Assembly: GCF_000621705.1 (NCBI RefSeq)
Contig: NZ_JHXO01000008.1
Span: 248,001-312,000, forward strand
DNA from: Prolixibacter bellariivorans ATCC BAA-1284
GTDB lineage: Bacteria > Bacteroidota > Bacteroidia > Bacteroidales > Prolixibacteraceae
Reading direction: 5' to 3'
Length of the DNA: 64,000 nt
Shown here: one piece after another, positions 1 to 9,582 of the stretch
Position numbering within the stretch: position 1 is the stretch's first letter
Layout of the letters: each line of letters opens with the position of its first letter
The notes under the pieces: model-generated
Told to the model about the DNA's origin: nothing
Database searches by the model: none
Seen by the model: only the letters and a program-made list of their open reading frames with translations
Translations under genes and position numbers: made by a program

Positions 1-2724
1 TTTCAAATAGTGATCGAAAAATTGTTTCATTCGAATCGACAAATCCATTCGATCACCCCAACTATCGGCTTTCAGATTATGGGGTTCATCATTGTAGCTA
101 AGCATCCAAACCGGCTGATTCAACCTCCGCAAGGCCACAAAAAATTCGATTCCCTGGTACCACGGAACGGCTGTATCGTGATCGTTGTGCATCATGAGCA
201 GCGGCGTGTGAACTTTATCGGCGTAAAACAGCGGAGAGTTTTCAATGTAGCGCCATGGTTTGTTCCACAAGGTTCCTCCCAACCGGCTCTGTGAATGCTC
301 ATACTGAAACATGCGACTCAAACCACTTCCCCAGCGAATACCGCCATAGGCACTGGTCATATTGCTAACCGGTGCTCCGGCCATAGCCGCAGCAAACAAA
401 TTGGTTTGCGTCACCAAATAGGCCGTTTGATATCCGCCCCAGCTCTGCCCCTGCAACGCCATATGCTTCGCATCGACAAACGAGTATTTTTCCATTAAAG
501 CATGAACGCCACTCATAATACAATCATACGCACTTTGTCCCGGGTAACCGGTCGTATACACGATATCCGGCACAAAAACCAGGTAGCCGTTGCTTGTATA
601 AAAAGGTTTGTTGATAATGGAACGGCTAGGCGATGGAGTCCAATAGCGATGAAAAGAATCAGAACTGCGCTCATAGAAATAAACCATCATGGGATATTTT
701 TTCGAAGGGTCGAAGTTCTCTGGTTTATACAACAATCCCTGCAGTTGCACTCCATCCAGGTTGGTCCAGCTCACCAGCTCCGCTGAGCCCCACAGATAGT
801 CCTTTTGCTGTGGATCAGCTTCCGTTTCTTTCTGGTAATTGGCAAACCGGTCATTAGTTTTCCAAACATCAGGGTAATCGGTGAACGACTCCCGTGTGAA
901 TATGATTTGCTTTGCATTTTTCGCTTTCGCAGTATTCCGGAACGTATAATCGCCCAATAGCAGCATATTGGGAGTTGCCGGTTTGTTCATCCGCAGGGAC
1001 GCATAACCCGCTTGCTTGGTTTTCTCCTGGAAAACAGAAAGCAATACCGGAGTTTTTGTTGAGATGTACTCTTCTTCGGGATCCAATTTTACATATCGGA
1101 ATTTCATTTGATGCTTCCGTCCGTATCCTTCGGTTAGGTTAGCCGGCTGCTCTTTTCCCGATGGATCCAATCGCCAAATATCGTAGCGATCGTAAACAAA
1201 AACATATTTGTCATCTTTGGCCCAACCAGCAACGCCATAGGGTCCAGCAGGAGTAGGCATATCATTCAGCTCATTACACATCAGCACGTTAACCTGTGAG
1301 GTGAGCGCCAGCGCTTGCATTGTTTTCGTGTTAACCGAATAATAGATGCTATCCTGCCAATTGTAATATACGAAGTAACGCTGATCGGGACCCAGCCAGC
1401 CCCGCATAATGCCTTTTACCAGCAACTTCTTCTCGCCGGTTGAGATGTTGACCAGGTAATAGTCATCCCGGTCGAGGCCCGTCCACGACATAGCGCGTTC
1501 GTAGGGTACCGGATCAACTCCATAGGCATATTCTCCCTCTCCGGTTCGCTTTGTCCTAACCATTTTCAGGTCTTTGTCAGCCAACTGAGTTATATTACCT
1601 TTTTCAATATCATATACGGCCAGGTATGTCCTTTTCTTTTCCTTCTTCAGGTTGATTTTCTGACGTGGTTGCAACTCCTTGTCGGTCCATGCCCAGATAT
1701 CCAGACGGGCCTTTTCGCTACTCATCAGACTATCTTCGGGCTCCGGTTCCGGTTTTGGAGCCGTGCCAAAAAACAGGCGCTTTCCATCCTTCGAAAAATT
1801 CATCTTCCCATTTTCCGAAGGCGCCCAATCCTTCGGCAACGTTGCAGTAACTGTATCCGCTATCAGTTTGGGTTCTGCATCATTCGCCAACAAGTATAAA
1901 TCGTAGGTCTTATTCTCAACGGTATCTTTCGAAAACAGGAAAGCTCCGCGATCACCAGCTTCGCTGACGGCAATCTTACCTGGAAATCCTTCTCCCGAAT
2001 AGACAACCCGACGCTGGCTCGTTTTGGTATCAAAGTAATTTACCGAAGCCAGGTTAACAGTAGAGTCTTTTTTACCAGCCGTGAACATCAATGTCTGTCC
2101 GTTCTTCGACCAGCTGTAGGATTTCACATCACGAAAAACCAACGTATCCGTCAAGCCGGGTTTTACAACTACCAGATTACCCGATTCCTTTTTCTCCTTC
2201 TTTTTCTTCTTTGTGTCTTTCGGCTGGTCTGTTTTAGTTGTGTCTGCCGGGCTTTCAATTTTGCCATCCGATAAAAATGCTACCCAGTCAGCTCCCTCTT
2301 CCGGAATTTCAAACGACTCTGCGTTGGGATATTTTACCAGCGAATGTGTCTTGAATGAGTATATCCCGATGGAATCCTTCGGTTGCTTATCTTTCTTGAA
2401 CTTTTTTACTTCGGCCTCACGCCTGAGTGCGAGCGGCGGTTTAATTTTGAACGTCACGATGGAGCTGTTTCCGGCTAATTTGGCACCGTATCCTCTTGCG
2501 ATGGTATCGATATAATTACTGGCCATGTCTTTTATGATAAGGCTGCCATCACCATGCCCTGGCTTTAGCTCATAAACCAGGTACTGCCCATTCTCCGAAA
2601 TCTGCGGCTGCCGAATGTGCTTCCAGGTATTGAAATTGTCAAAGGTTAGTGGTTTCTTTTCCTGCTGAGCAAATACCCCCGCAGCAAACCAGACGAGAAA
2701 CATTGAAAGGAATAATTTTTTCAC
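1..2724 (-). CDS. S9 family prolyl oligopeptidase-type serine peptidase, C-terminus cut by window edge
   Basis: Secreted or periplasmic serine peptidase of the S9 family (beta-propeller followed by an alpha/beta-hydrolase domain). The frame is open from a GTG at 2724-2722 to base 1. The N-terminus begins with two lysines after the start, then a hydrophobic stretch ending in VFAQ, a typical signal peptide. An in-frame ATG at 2703 would remove the lysines, so GTG is preferred. The triad is visible: Ser761 in GQSWGGY, Asp850 in HNDHDTAVPW and His882 in NDEPHNL. The last readable residues, FFDHYLK, match the extreme C-terminal region of S9 enzymes, so probably only a few tens of residues are missing. 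About 907 codons are present. The family call is firm; the substrate is unknown. Confidence 0.9.
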   Translation of the reverse strand, partial: MKKLFLSMFLVWFAAGVFAQQEKKPLTFDNFNTWKHIRQPQISENGQYLVYELKPGHGDGSLIIKDMASNYIDTIARGYGAKLAGNSSIVTFKIKPPLALRREAEVKKFKKDKQPKDSIGIYSFKTHSLVKYPNAESFEIPEEGADWVAFLSDGKIESPADTTKTDQPKDTKKKKKEKKESGNLVVVKPGLTDTLVFRDVKSYSWSKNGQTLMFTAGKKDSTVNLASVNYFDTKTSQRRVVYSGEGFPGKIAVSEAGDRGAFLFSKDTVENKTYDLYLLANDAEPKLIADTVTATLPKDWAPSENGKMNFSKDGKRLFFGTAPKPEPEPEDSLMSSEKARLDIWAWTDKELQPRQKINLKKEKKRTYLAVYDIEKGNITQLADKDLKMVRTKRTGEGEYAYGVDPVPYERAMSWTGLDRDDYYLVNISTGEKKLLVKGIMRGWLGPDQRYFVYYNWQDSIYYSVNTKTMQALALTSQVNVLMCNELNDMPTPAGPYGVAGWAKDDKYVFVYDRYDIWRLDPSGKEQPANLTEGYGRKHQMKFRYVKLDPEEEYISTKTPVLLSVFQEKTKQAGYASLRMNKPATPNMLLLGDYTFRNTAKAKNAKQIIFTRESFTDYPDVWKTNDRFANYQKETEADPQQKDYLWGSAELVSWTNLDGVQLQGLLYKPENFDPSKKYPMMVYFYERSSDSFHRYWTPSPSRSIINKPFYTSNGYLVFVPDIVYTTGYPGQSAYDCIMSGVHALMEKYSFVDAKHMALQGQSWGGYQTAYLVTQTNLFAAAMAGAPVSNMTSAYGGIRWGSGLSRMFQYEHSQSRLGGTLWNKPWRYIENSPLFYADKVHTPLLMMHNDHDTAVPWYQGIEFFVALRRLNQPVWMLSYNDEPHNLKADSWGDRMDLSIRMKQFFDHYLK

Positions 2725-3200
2725 GTGTAAAGAATTTATTAGGTTATTAGTTTTCAAACTCGAATACTCACACTTTTCATCACTGAAAAGAAAAGAAAAC
2801 AATAAATGTAAAGAATTTAAAAGAATTAGCCATTGCCGATACATCAAACCTCAGGCTTCTCCTTTTAACAAGTATGCAAACAGGGAGAATCATTATTCAG
2901 TTTGATTATGTTATAAAACAACCTGATTATAAATAGGATTCAGAGAGGCAGGCTGTCCGCTTCAATTCCAGATAATTGACGCTCTTCGTGCAAACAAAAC
3001 CTGCTCTAAAATGTATATGGCAAAGAGCATTATGTGACTTTACCCACTTCTAAGTTTATATAATTCTGTGTATCTTGAAAAGAAAAAGGCCTCTGTCCAA
3101 CTATTTCGAATCGGCTGTCTTAGCGTGATTCACAATAGCATGTAAAACGATACCGAGCTCCAATTAAATTGCATTGTACAAACACTTAATCTGACATAAT
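2725..3200. other. Intergenic region between divergent S9 peptidase and ArsF-like lipoprotein genes
   Basis: This stretch of about 475 bases must hold the two divergent promoters. It is AT-rich and has no convincing ORF. I see no perfect TAnnTTTG box and no strong hairpin, so no specific site is called. Confidence 0.5.
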
Positions 3201-3647
3201 ATGAAAAACTACATCCTTATATCCATCATAGCACTAGCTGTATTTACGGCCTGCAAGCCCGGTCATCAAAAAGAAGCACAACGAAAAGTGGCTATGGAGA
3301 CCGACACAATCATTTCGATTCCCGCACATACGGTGAATGTATACTTTTTTCATGGCGATAAACCCTGTACCACTTGCCAGACATTAGGCAACGTAACCAA
3401 ATCGACGATTCAGAAATACTTCGCCGATTCGGTGAATGTTCACTTCATCGACATCAATATTAACCGGAAGCCCAACCGGAAACTGGCCCGCTACTACCAT
3501 GTCACCAATACATCCATCGTTATTGCCGGACGCGAAGGTTTCGACAATCTGACAAAAGAGGCGTTTGACTACGCTGTTAAAGAGCCCGATAAACTGGAAG
3601 AAATAATAAAGGAAACCATTACGCAACGGGAAGAGTATAACAGATAA
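3201..3647 (+). CDS. ArsF-like thioredoxin-fold lipoprotein
   Basis: A 148-residue predicted lipoprotein. The signal peptide ends in the lipobox FTAC, so the mature protein would be anchored through Cys18. The body reads as a small thioredoxin-like domain with a CTTC pair (CxxC) after VYFFHGDKP, and an INRKPNRKLARYYHV segment before a beta strand, as in proteins annotated as nitrophenyl compound nitroreductase subunit ArsF. That family name comes from annotation, and its biochemical role is poorly defined. A thiol redox or metal-related role is inferred from CxxC. It is monocistronic and convergent with corA. Confidence 0.7.
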   Translation: MKNYILISIIALAVFTACKPGHQKEAQRKVAMETDTIISIPAHTVNVYFFHGDKPCTTCQTLGNVTKSTIQKYFADSVNVHFIDININRKPNRKLARYYHVTNTSIVIAGREGFDNLTKEAFDYAVKEPDKLEEIIKETITQREEYNR

Positions 3648-3666
3648 TATTCGTAACCATACCAAT

Positions 3667-3711
3667 AATTCCCTTGTTGTTTGTCGCACGATAAACGGCA
3701 GGGGAATTTTT
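3667..3711. terminator. Hairpin terminator between convergent genes
   Basis: AATTCCCTTG pairs with CAGGGGAATT (one G-T wobble), with an inner GTTT/AAAC helix, followed by a T run. It lies between the ArsF-like gene and corA, which face each other. Confidence 0.65.
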
Positions 3712-3723
3712 CTGAAGAGAAGA

Positions 3724-4674
3724 CTACAACCAGCCCTTACGGTGAAAATACCAAAGCGTTAGTACAGACGAAGCCAGCATCAGTACAATGGCAAACGGGT
3801 AACCGAAACTCCAGCTCAATTCCGGCATGATACGGAAGTTCATACCGTACATACTGGCAATTAAGGTAGGCGGCATGAATACCACAGCCACCACCGAGAA
3901 CATCTTGATGATTTTGTTCTGTTCGATGTCAATCAGTCCCATCAGGGTGTCCTGCAAAAATTCGAGACGCTCAAAACTGAAGGCTGTATGTTCTAGCAGC
4001 GACCCCGTATCTTTCAGCATAATGCGCAAACGTCCCTCCTTCTTTCCGTGAAAACGCTCGCTTTTCAAGATGGCCGACATCACCCGCTGCTTGTCCATGA
4101 TATTTTCGCGCAGCAACATCGTGGCCTCCTGCAACTGGGTAATTTGCAGGATACTCTCTTCATCTAAATCCCGGTCGATTCGTATCTTTTTACTGATTTG
4201 GTTAATACTCCGTCCAACGGCTTCCAGCAAGTCGGCATCGTAATCAATCCGGACATCCAGTAGTAACAGGAAGAGATCGTAACCATCCATTTCGCTGACC
4301 GACTGGGCCTGAACACGGTCGTACACATGTTTAAATGAATCGACTTTGTCGTAATGGTATGAAAAGAGGATGTGGTTTTTGATGATGAAGGAAACCGGCA
4401 TGTAATCGTATCGACCGTTCTCCATTTTCATGTAGTTGGAGTTGGCAATAATGGTATCGTCGGTTTCGAAGTAGCGGGAGCTACTCTCAATCTCTTCGGC
4501 TTTTTGCCAACTCAGCAGCTTAATGTTGTATTGCGTCTCAACTTGTTTTCGTTCTTCGGGAGTGGGACTTTCCAAATCGATTCCGATGATCTCCTTATCG
4601 CCAAAACCCGCAACCGAATCCCGGGTCTTCTCCATGTGAACTCTTCCGTTTTCCTTATACAGGAATGTAATCAT
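3724..4674 (-). CDS. corA: CorA-type magnesium/cobalt transporter
   Basis: Inner-membrane divalent cation channel, 316 residues from the ATG at 4674. The frame extends upstream to 4734, but the extra residues do not look like CorA. The long N-terminal part is soluble and largely charged helix, as in the CorA funnel. The C-terminus has two membrane segments; the first ends in the signature GMN (MYGMNF) followed by the loop residues MPE, and the protein ends in a basic tail FHRKGWL, all typical of CorA. It stands alone, between the convergent lipoprotein gene and nfo in the same direction about 210 bp upstream. A role in Mg2+ uptake is inferred from the family. Confidence 0.9.
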   Translation of the reverse strand: MITFLYKENGRVHMEKTRDSVAGFGDKEIIGIDLESPTPEERKQVETQYNIKLLSWQKAEEIESSSRYFETDDTIIANSNYMKMENGRYDYMPVSFIIKNHILFSYHYDKVDSFKHVYDRVQAQSVSEMDGYDLFLLLLDVRIDYDADLLEAVGRSINQISKKIRIDRDLDEESILQITQLQEATMLLRENIMDKQRVMSAILKSERFHGKKEGRLRIMLKDTGSLLEHTAFSFERLEFLQDTLMGLIDIEQNKIIKMFSVVAVVFMPPTLIASMYGMNFRIMPELSWSFGYPFAIVLMLASSVLTLWYFHRKGWL

Positions 4675-4884
4675 AAGCTGCCGGATTTGTTTGTAAAACA
4701 AATACCCTGTACAATCTGCCGGCCATTGATTCACGTCTTGAAAATTGGCGGTTCCCGTTTCTTCCGGGAAACCGTTTTCAAGGGGCGGGATTCACAGCAG
4801 GTCTGAACCGGGCCATACAAAATTAACAAATTTGGCAGGGCGAGCACTACCCCACCAGCTCCTTTTTCCGTAACCGAAAAAGGT

Positions 4885-5730
4885 TTACTCGTTGGCAAAC
4901 CCGTACAACATAGCAATTTCTTCGGGCCAGGCTTCCGTGTTGGGCGTTTCCAGAATGATAGGAATATCGTCGAAACGGGCATCCTGCATCATCCGCCTGA
5001 AAGCGTCGATACCGATGAAACCTTTGCCAATGCTGTCGTGCCGGTCGACACGGCTGCCCAGCTCCTTCTTTGAGTCATTCAGGTGAATACCCTTCAGGTA
5101 CTCCAGTCCAACAATTTTCTCAAATTTCCTGAACGTTTCCGCGTATCCTTCATCGGTTATCAAATCGTATCCGGCCGTAAAAGCATGGCACGTATCGATG
5201 CATACGCCCACGCGCGATTTGTCTTCCACCTGGTCAATGATTTCCGCCAGTTGTTCAAACGTAAATCCCAGGTTGGTTCCCTGTCCGGCCGTATTTTCAA
5301 TTACCGCCGTCACACCGTTGGTTTTTTCCAGCACCAAATTGATGGAACCGGCAATGGTCGACAGGCACTCTTTCTCCGAAATCTTTTTCAGGTGACTCCC
5401 AGGATGGAAGTTTAGCAACGACAGGCCCAACTGCTCACAACGCTGCATCTCATCCAGAAACGCGTCCTGCGATTTCTTGAGGCCTTCCTTTTCGGGATGC
5501 CCCAGGTTAATGAGGTAACTGTCGTGCGGCAAAATGTGCTTTGGATCGTAGCCATACTTTTCGCAGTTGGCTTTGAAACCGTCGATGTTTTCCTGCGTTA
5601 ACGGTTTGGCCACCCACTGCCGCTGGTTTTTAGTAAACAAAGCAAAGGCTTTCGCCCCGATAGCATGCGCATTCGCTGGTGTATTTTCCACACCGCCTGC
5701 CGCACTGACGTGTGCTCCTATGTATTTCAT
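4885..5730 (-). CDS. nfo: Deoxyribonuclease IV (endonuclease IV, AP endonuclease)
   Basis: A 281-residue base-excision repair enzyme that cuts at abasic sites using a three-metal TIM barrel. The N-terminus [13 protein letters not shown] is characteristic. Metal-ligand motifs are visible in order: [45 protein letters not shown] and the C-terminal ILETPNTE. Length matches E. coli Nfo (285 residues). The start is the only sensible one. The gene appears to be monocistronic. Confidence 0.97.
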   Translation of the reverse strand: MKYIGAHVSAAGGVENTPANAHAIGAKAFALFTKNQRQWVAKPLTQENIDGFKANCEKYGYDPKHILPHDSYLINLGHPEKEGLKKSQDAFLDEMQRCEQLGLSLLNFHPGSHLKKISEKECLSTIAGSINLVLEKTNGVTAVIENTAGQGTNLGFTFEQLAEIIDQVEDKSRVGVCIDTCHAFTAGYDLITDEGYAETFRKFEKIVGLEYLKGIHLNDSKKELGSRVDRHDSIGKGFIGIDAFRRMMQDARFDDIPIILETPNTEAWPEEIAMLYGFANE

Positions 5731-6113
5731 CTGTTTATCATTTGTTTTCTATTGCCAGATGGAACTCGCAAATTAAATATCCCCTGGAGGAGGACGTTTA
5801 CTCATGCTCGTTTCATCTTCTTCAAATTTCGAAAAATCAAATCTTCACCCCTATCCCGAAATTTCGGGACCCTAAAGGGGACTTTAAAGCCTCCCTGAAG
5901 GGAAGGCTTGGTGGGGGTATAATATCAAGACTTCATCCTGATAAAGGATTAACAAAATAAAAAGTTCGTACTTATTGAACAAAATAATTCACAACCCCCT
6001 TGCTTCCGGTCCCTACATCAATAAAATTGGCTCCGTGCGCAGGATTCCATTTTGTAAATAAAAAGGAAAATACCATCTTGCCGCCGTCACACGGCAATTT
6101 GAAAAAACCTGAA
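5731..6113. repeat. Intergenic stretch with small palindromic repeat remnants
   Basis: No gene is seen in these 380 bases. Short inverted motifs cluster at 5855-5903: CCCGAAATTTCGGG (5855-5868, perfect), CCCTAAAGGG (5870-5879) and TCCCTGAAGGGA (5892-5903). Related words (CCCTGAAGGG, CCCTTTAGGGTCAGGG) recur at 8871-8932, so this looks like a dispersed intergenic repeat. The rest presumably holds the divergent promoters of nfo and the barrel-protein gene, but no clear box is visible. Confidence 0.5.
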
Positions 6114-7466
6114 ATGAAAAAGATCCTTTTCCTGTCAGCTTTGCTTGCTCTTGTTCCATTTTGGGGCATGGCGCAGCAAAACAACCAACAAGACAACGAG
6201 AAAAAAGAGATAAAAACCGGATGGAACATGGGCGCACTGCCGGCCATTTCGTTCGACAGCGACCTGGGCTTTCAGTACGGAGCTGTAGTGAATTTCTTCA
6301 ACTACGGCGACGGCAGCAACTATCCCGCCTACAACCATTCGTTGTATTTCGAAGTTTCGCGCTACACCAAAGGCAGCGGAACGTACCGGTTTTACTACGA
6401 CTCGGAATCGTTGATTCCTGGTATCGAGATTACCACGGACTTAAGTTATTTGCCCGATCAGGCCTACGATTTTTTTGGCTTCAACGGCTATGAAGCGGTC
6501 TACAATAAAAACTGGATCGACGACAAATCCCCAGACTACCGTACCCGGATGTTTTACAAATTCCATCAGAAACTCTTCCGGTTTAAAACCGATATCCAGG
6601 GCGACTGGGGCGATTCGAATTTCCGCTGGTTGGTAGGTTTCAATCTTCTTGATTTCAACATCAGCTCGGTGGATGTCGATAAACTGAACAAAGGGAAAAA
6701 AGAAGCCGACAAACTGCCGCCGGTGAGCGAGCAGCCCGGATTGTATGAGAAATACCAGCAATGGGGTATTATTTCTCCGAAAGAAGCCAACGGTGGATTT
6801 GTCCCGATTGTGAAAGCCGGCGTGGTGTACGATACCCGCGACAACAAGCCCAACCCGATGCACGGCATCTGGGCCGAAGCCGAACTGGCTACAGCGCAAA
6901 AATTCATGGGGGCCGAAAGCAGCTTTGCCAAGCTATCGATTACCCAACGGCAATATTTCACCCTGATTAAAAACGATCTTTCATTTGCATACCGCGTTCA
7001 GTGGCAGCAAACCATTGGCGGACACGCGCCCTTTTACTATCAGCCGCAAATCATTTCATCGGCGCTGCGCGGCTCGTCCTCATCGGGATTGGGAGGCGCC
7101 AAAACACTGCGTGGTATCCTGCGTAACCGCATTGTGGGCGACGGATTTGTAATGGGTAACACCGAAATGCGCTGGAAATTCGCCCGCATTGAAAAGTGGA
7201 ATCAGCATTTTTACTGCGGACTGAACGGGTTCCTTGATTTTGGACGCGTGGTGAAGAAGATGGATATCCGGAACAAGATTTCCAACATGAACGAGCCGAT
7301 GAACCAGTATTTCAATTTCGGCGCCGAGAAGATGCACTACAGTGTCGGTGGCGGTTTGCGTCTGGCCATGAACCAAAACTTTATCGCCGCGCTTGACTAT
7401 GGTATTGCTCTCGACAAACAGGATGGTGACACAGGTATCTACATCGGGTTGAATTACCTGTTTTGA
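6114..7466 (+). CDS. BamA/TamA-like outer membrane beta-barrel protein
   Basis: Predicted outer membrane protein of 450 residues from the ATG at 6114. An upstream extension is open but precedes a clear signal peptide (MKKILFLSALLALVPFWGMAQ), so the internal ATG is chosen. The mature part is rich in alternating aromatic/polar strands. It has the surface-antigen-like segments GVVYDTRDNKPNPMHG and GDGFVMGNTEMRWKF, and ends in an aromatic-terminated strand YIGLNYLF, the usual outer membrane insertion signal. No POTRA domains are visible, so it is a barrel-only member rather than BamA itself. Function is unknown. A strong terminator follows. Confidence 0.8.
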   Translation: MKKILFLSALLALVPFWGMAQQNNQQDNEKKEIKTGWNMGALPAISFDSDLGFQYGAVVNFFNYGDGSNYPAYNHSLYFEVSRYTKGSGTYRFYYDSESLIPGIEITTDLSYLPDQAYDFFGFNGYEAVYNKNWIDDKSPDYRTRMFYKFHQKLFRFKTDIQGDWGDSNFRWLVGFNLLDFNISSVDVDKLNKGKKEADKLPPVSEQPGLYEKYQQWGIISPKEANGGFVPIVKAGVVYDTRDNKPNPMHGIWAEAELATAQKFMGAESSFAKLSITQRQYFTLIKNDLSFAYRVQWQQTIGGHAPFYYQPQIISSALRGSSSSGLGGAKTLRGILRNRIVGDGFVMGNTEMRWKFARIEKWNQHFYCGLNGFLDFGRVVKKMDIRNKISNMNEPMNQYFNFGAEKMHYSVGGGLRLAMNQNFIAALDYGIALDKQDGDTGIYIGLNYLF

Positions 7467-7493
7467 TCCGGTCGTCACGAACCATGCGACCAT

Positions 7494-7517
7494 AGAGAAG
7501 TAGCGTGCTACGTCTCT
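7494..7517. repeat. Dispersed palindromic repeat, copy 1
   Basis: AGAGAAGTAGC followed by GCTACGTCTCT forms a near-perfect palindrome. It belongs to the same family as 8950-8971, 10374-10395 and 20740-20761 (core GAGACG...CGTCTC), and is adjacent to CATAG. Confidence 0.7.
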
Positions 7518-7525
7518 GCATAAAG

Positions 7526-7567
7526 CCCAATGTCTTCGATTACAGACGAAGACATTGGGTTTTTTTG
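7526..7567 (+). terminator. Rho-independent terminator of the barrel-protein gene
   Basis: CCCAATGTCTTCG (7526-7538) pairs perfectly with CGAAGACATTGGG (7547-7559) over 13 bp, with an 8-base loop, followed by at least seven T residues. Confidence 0.9.
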
Positions 7568-7619
7568 TATCTTTCCTCTCAGACAAACAAAGACTGACTC
7601 TACTCACCAACCTGTTCTT

Positions 7620-8084
7620 ATGAAAAAGACGTATCGATTTAAGAAAGCGTTTGGTCCGGTAGCCTCCACTTCCGGCATCATCGTTTTTCTGGCCGGAATA
7701 GTGGCCAGTTATTATTCCCTCACCGGACTGGCTCTGGTATTTATCGGTGCCTTCCTGGGGTTCACCAACACCAGTACCACCATCGATTATTACAATCGGA
7801 GAGTAAAATTTAGCAACAACCTGTTTGGGCTGATACGCCTGGGAAAATGGCACGACATTTACTGGGACATGCAACTTCACCTGGTGACATCGCGGGAAGT
7901 GTATACCTCATACAGCCGGGGGAACCGCTCGCTGGATACCGAAGTAAAACAGACCTTTGTCGAGCTATACGATGCCAAAGGACATTCCCTCTTTCCCCTT
8001 AAAAGCATCGGTAAAAACGAAGATCCGGAAAAGGAACTGGAACGGTTGCGTCTCAGTCTGGGATTATCGACGGAACCGGTGTGA
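7620..8084 (+). CDS. Hypothetical membrane protein
   Basis: 154 residues from the ATG at 7620 (MKKTYRFKKAF). The frame is open further upstream, but through the terminator, so the internal ATG is preferred. Two close hydrophobic segments lie near residues 15-55, followed by a basic and polar cytosolic-looking domain containing FVELYDAKGHSLFPLKSI. This resembles a PH-like 'two-TM plus domain' layout, but I do not recognise a family. It is 25 bp upstream of another membrane protein in the same direction, so the two probably form an operon. Confidence 0.65.
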   Translation: MKKTYRFKKAFGPVASTSGIIVFLAGIVASYYSLTGLALVFIGAFLGFTNTSTTIDYYNRRVKFSNNLFGLIRLGKWHDIYWDMQLHLVTSREVYTSYSRGNRSLDTEVKQTFVELYDAKGHSLFPLKSIGKNEDPEKELERLRLSLGLSTEPV

Positions 8085-8109
8085 CCCGGACCAGGAAAAA
8101 CGAACGACA

Positions 8110-8796
8110 ATGGGCAAACCCAATAAAGGAAACGGCGCCCGGGCAACATTCAGGAATTTCCTGAAAAGTATAGTTTGGCCAGTCACCCCGCTGACGCTAA
8201 TAACCGTTATTGCATTAGTAATCGCGGCGTGGGAGTGGATCATCTATTTTGTGGACAAACCATCCGAAGCCTTGGTAGTTGCCGTCACTACTGCCCTAAC
8301 AGTTGTCACACTAACACTTTATTTGGTTGACCGGTTATTCATCAGAATTCTCTCCTATCGTAAGTTGGTACTGGGCGAAGTTCTAGTCGGAATCATGGCT
8401 TTTCTGTTCATTTCATTTCAGAACAGAACCCTCGACATCAACTTTCAAACGGATAAAGATTTCATTGTGATCCTGTTCGATTCGAACGAAAAATCCCTTT
8501 CGGACTTCCAACGCAGAGGAATTTTCAGTAAAGAGTTGAAGGTGTACAACACCCACATCGTGCACCTCGACAGCTCACTGGCCTCCATCAACAACCTGCG
8601 TATTATGGAACCGGCCCAATGGGATGCCTTTTCCCGACACAAAGGCCGAATCGAGATAGATGGTCAGTCGATACAATACATTTTGAGCTCAGACAATCGC
8701 ACGAACCCGTACCTACACCGGAATCCGCAACCGTATATCGACAGTTTGCTCAACCTGGTTATTCAGGAACAGCAACCGGTTGGTGAAAAGGATTAA
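8110..8796 (+). CDS. Hypothetical membrane protein
   Basis: 228 residues from the ATG at 8110. The longer frame back to 7957 overlaps the preceding gene and is rejected as the start. A basic N-terminus is followed by three hydrophobic segments (beginning near PLTLITVIALV, ALVVAVTTALTV and VLVGIMAFLFI), then a soluble C-terminal domain of about 120 residues (ILFDSNEKSLSDFQRR, PYIDSLLNLVIQEQ). No family is recognised. It is probably cotranscribed with the upstream small membrane protein. Confidence 0.65.
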   Translation: MGKPNKGNGARATFRNFLKSIVWPVTPLTLITVIALVIAAWEWIIYFVDKPSEALVVAVTTALTVVTLTLYLVDRLFIRILSYRKLVLGEVLVGIMAFLFISFQNRTLDINFQTDKDFIVILFDSNEKSLSDFQRRGIFSKELKVYNTHIVHLDSSLASINNLRIMEPAQWDAFSRHKGRIEIDGQSIQYILSSDNRTNPYLHRNPQPYIDSLLNLVIQEQQPVGEKD

Positions 8797-8891
8797 TTAG
8801 GGGCAATATGCGACCGTAGAGATGCATTGGGAACGTTCAACGCCATTATGATTTTTCAGTCCTTTTACCCCACCCCTGAAGGGTGAGTCCT

Positions 8892-8941
8892 GAAAAATCA
8901 AGGTTTCCCTTTAGGGTCAGGGTAAAAAAGCTTGATTTTTC
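8892..8941 (+). terminator. Hairpin, possible terminator
   Basis: GAAAAATCAAG (8892-8902) pairs perfectly with CTTGATTTTTC (8931-8941). The loop contains CCCTTTAGGGTCAGGG, related to the repeat words near 5870. It lies about 95 bp after the upstream membrane protein gene, so a terminator role is plausible but not certain. Confidence 0.45.
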
Positions 8942-8949
8942 CTTATCAG

Positions 8950-8971
8950 GAGACGCAAAGCATTGCGTCTC
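8950..8971. repeat. Dispersed palindromic repeat, copy 2
   Basis: GAGACGCAA, four bases, then TTGCGTCTC: a perfect 9-bp inverted repeat, followed by TACCATGG. Same family as 20740-20761, which is followed by TACCATAG. Confidence 0.75.
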
Positions 8972-9090
8972 TACCATGGACCACCACAACATTGGCCTTT
9001 TTCGTACCTTCCCTATTCAATTCCGAAAAAAAGATGCAGCCGGGTGTAATAATCCGCGATGCAAGCCACTAAACAAAGAAAAGAGAAAAG

Positions 9091-9582
9091 TTGAGCAGCG
9101 ATTTTTATACAGCCTACATTCTTCCCTATTCGGCATTAATCATCAAGATTTGCCGGGCGTATACCAATACCCAGGAAGATTTTGAAGATTATTACCAGGA
9201 GGTATGCCTGCAAATATGGAGGACCCGGGATAAATTCCGTCGCGAATCGGAATGGAGCACGTGGGTCTACCGGATATCGCTGAATGTTTGTTTGACTTTG
9301 CTGAAGAAGAAGAAAAACAACACGCAGCATTTTGCTTCCGACTATGTGCCCGAAGAAGAAACAGAGGAGACCCACGCTTTTTCCGACGAGAATCTGAATG
9401 TGCTGTACGATGCCATCAGGCGGTTGTCGGAAGTGGACAGAGGCGTCATTTTACTCTACCTGGAGGAAAAATCTTACCAGGAAATCGCGGATATCATGGG
9501 TACGAATGCCAACAACATTGGCGTACGCATCAACCGGATTAAAGAACGATTAAAGAAATTATTAGATGGAAAAGTCAATTGA
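9091..9582 (+). CDS. ECF-type RNA polymerase sigma factor
   Basis: A 163-residue sigma-70 family factor. Region 2 is visible in TNTQEDFEDYYQEVCLQIWR and the following WSTWVYRISLNVCL. Region 4 is the C-terminal helix-turn-helix RGVILLYLEEKSYQEIADIMG then NNIGVRINRIKERLKKLL. There is no upstream ATG in frame; the natural start is TTG at 9091 (then Ser-Ser-Asp-Phe-Tyr), preceded by the purine-rich AAAGAGAAAAG. The gene overlaps the next by 17 bases, suggesting translational coupling with its likely regulator. It would direct transcription of an unknown, possibly envelope-related regulon. Confidence 0.88.
   Translation: MSSDFYTAYILPYSALIIKICRAYTNTQEDFEDYYQEVCLQIWRTRDKFRRESEWSTWVYRISLNVCLTLLKKKKNNTQHFASDYVPEEETEETHAFSDENLNVLYDAIRRLSEVDRGVILLYLEEKSYQEIADIMGTNANNIGVRINRIKERLKKLLDGKVN

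Larger units (their letters stand above)
8797..9090. other. Intergenic region with repeat remnants
   Basis: About 290 bases without a gene. They hold a half copy of the palindromic repeat (GACCGTAGAGATGCATTG at about 8812-8829), a hairpin at 8892-8941 and a full palindromic repeat at 8950-8971. Sequence just before the sigma factor gene (TACCTTCC near 9014) is only a weak match to a -7 box. Confidence 0.5.

Noticed and set aside
3724-4734. Longer start of CorA at 4734
   Set aside because: The extra 20 residues are not CorA-like and an ATG at 4674 gives a normal N-terminus.
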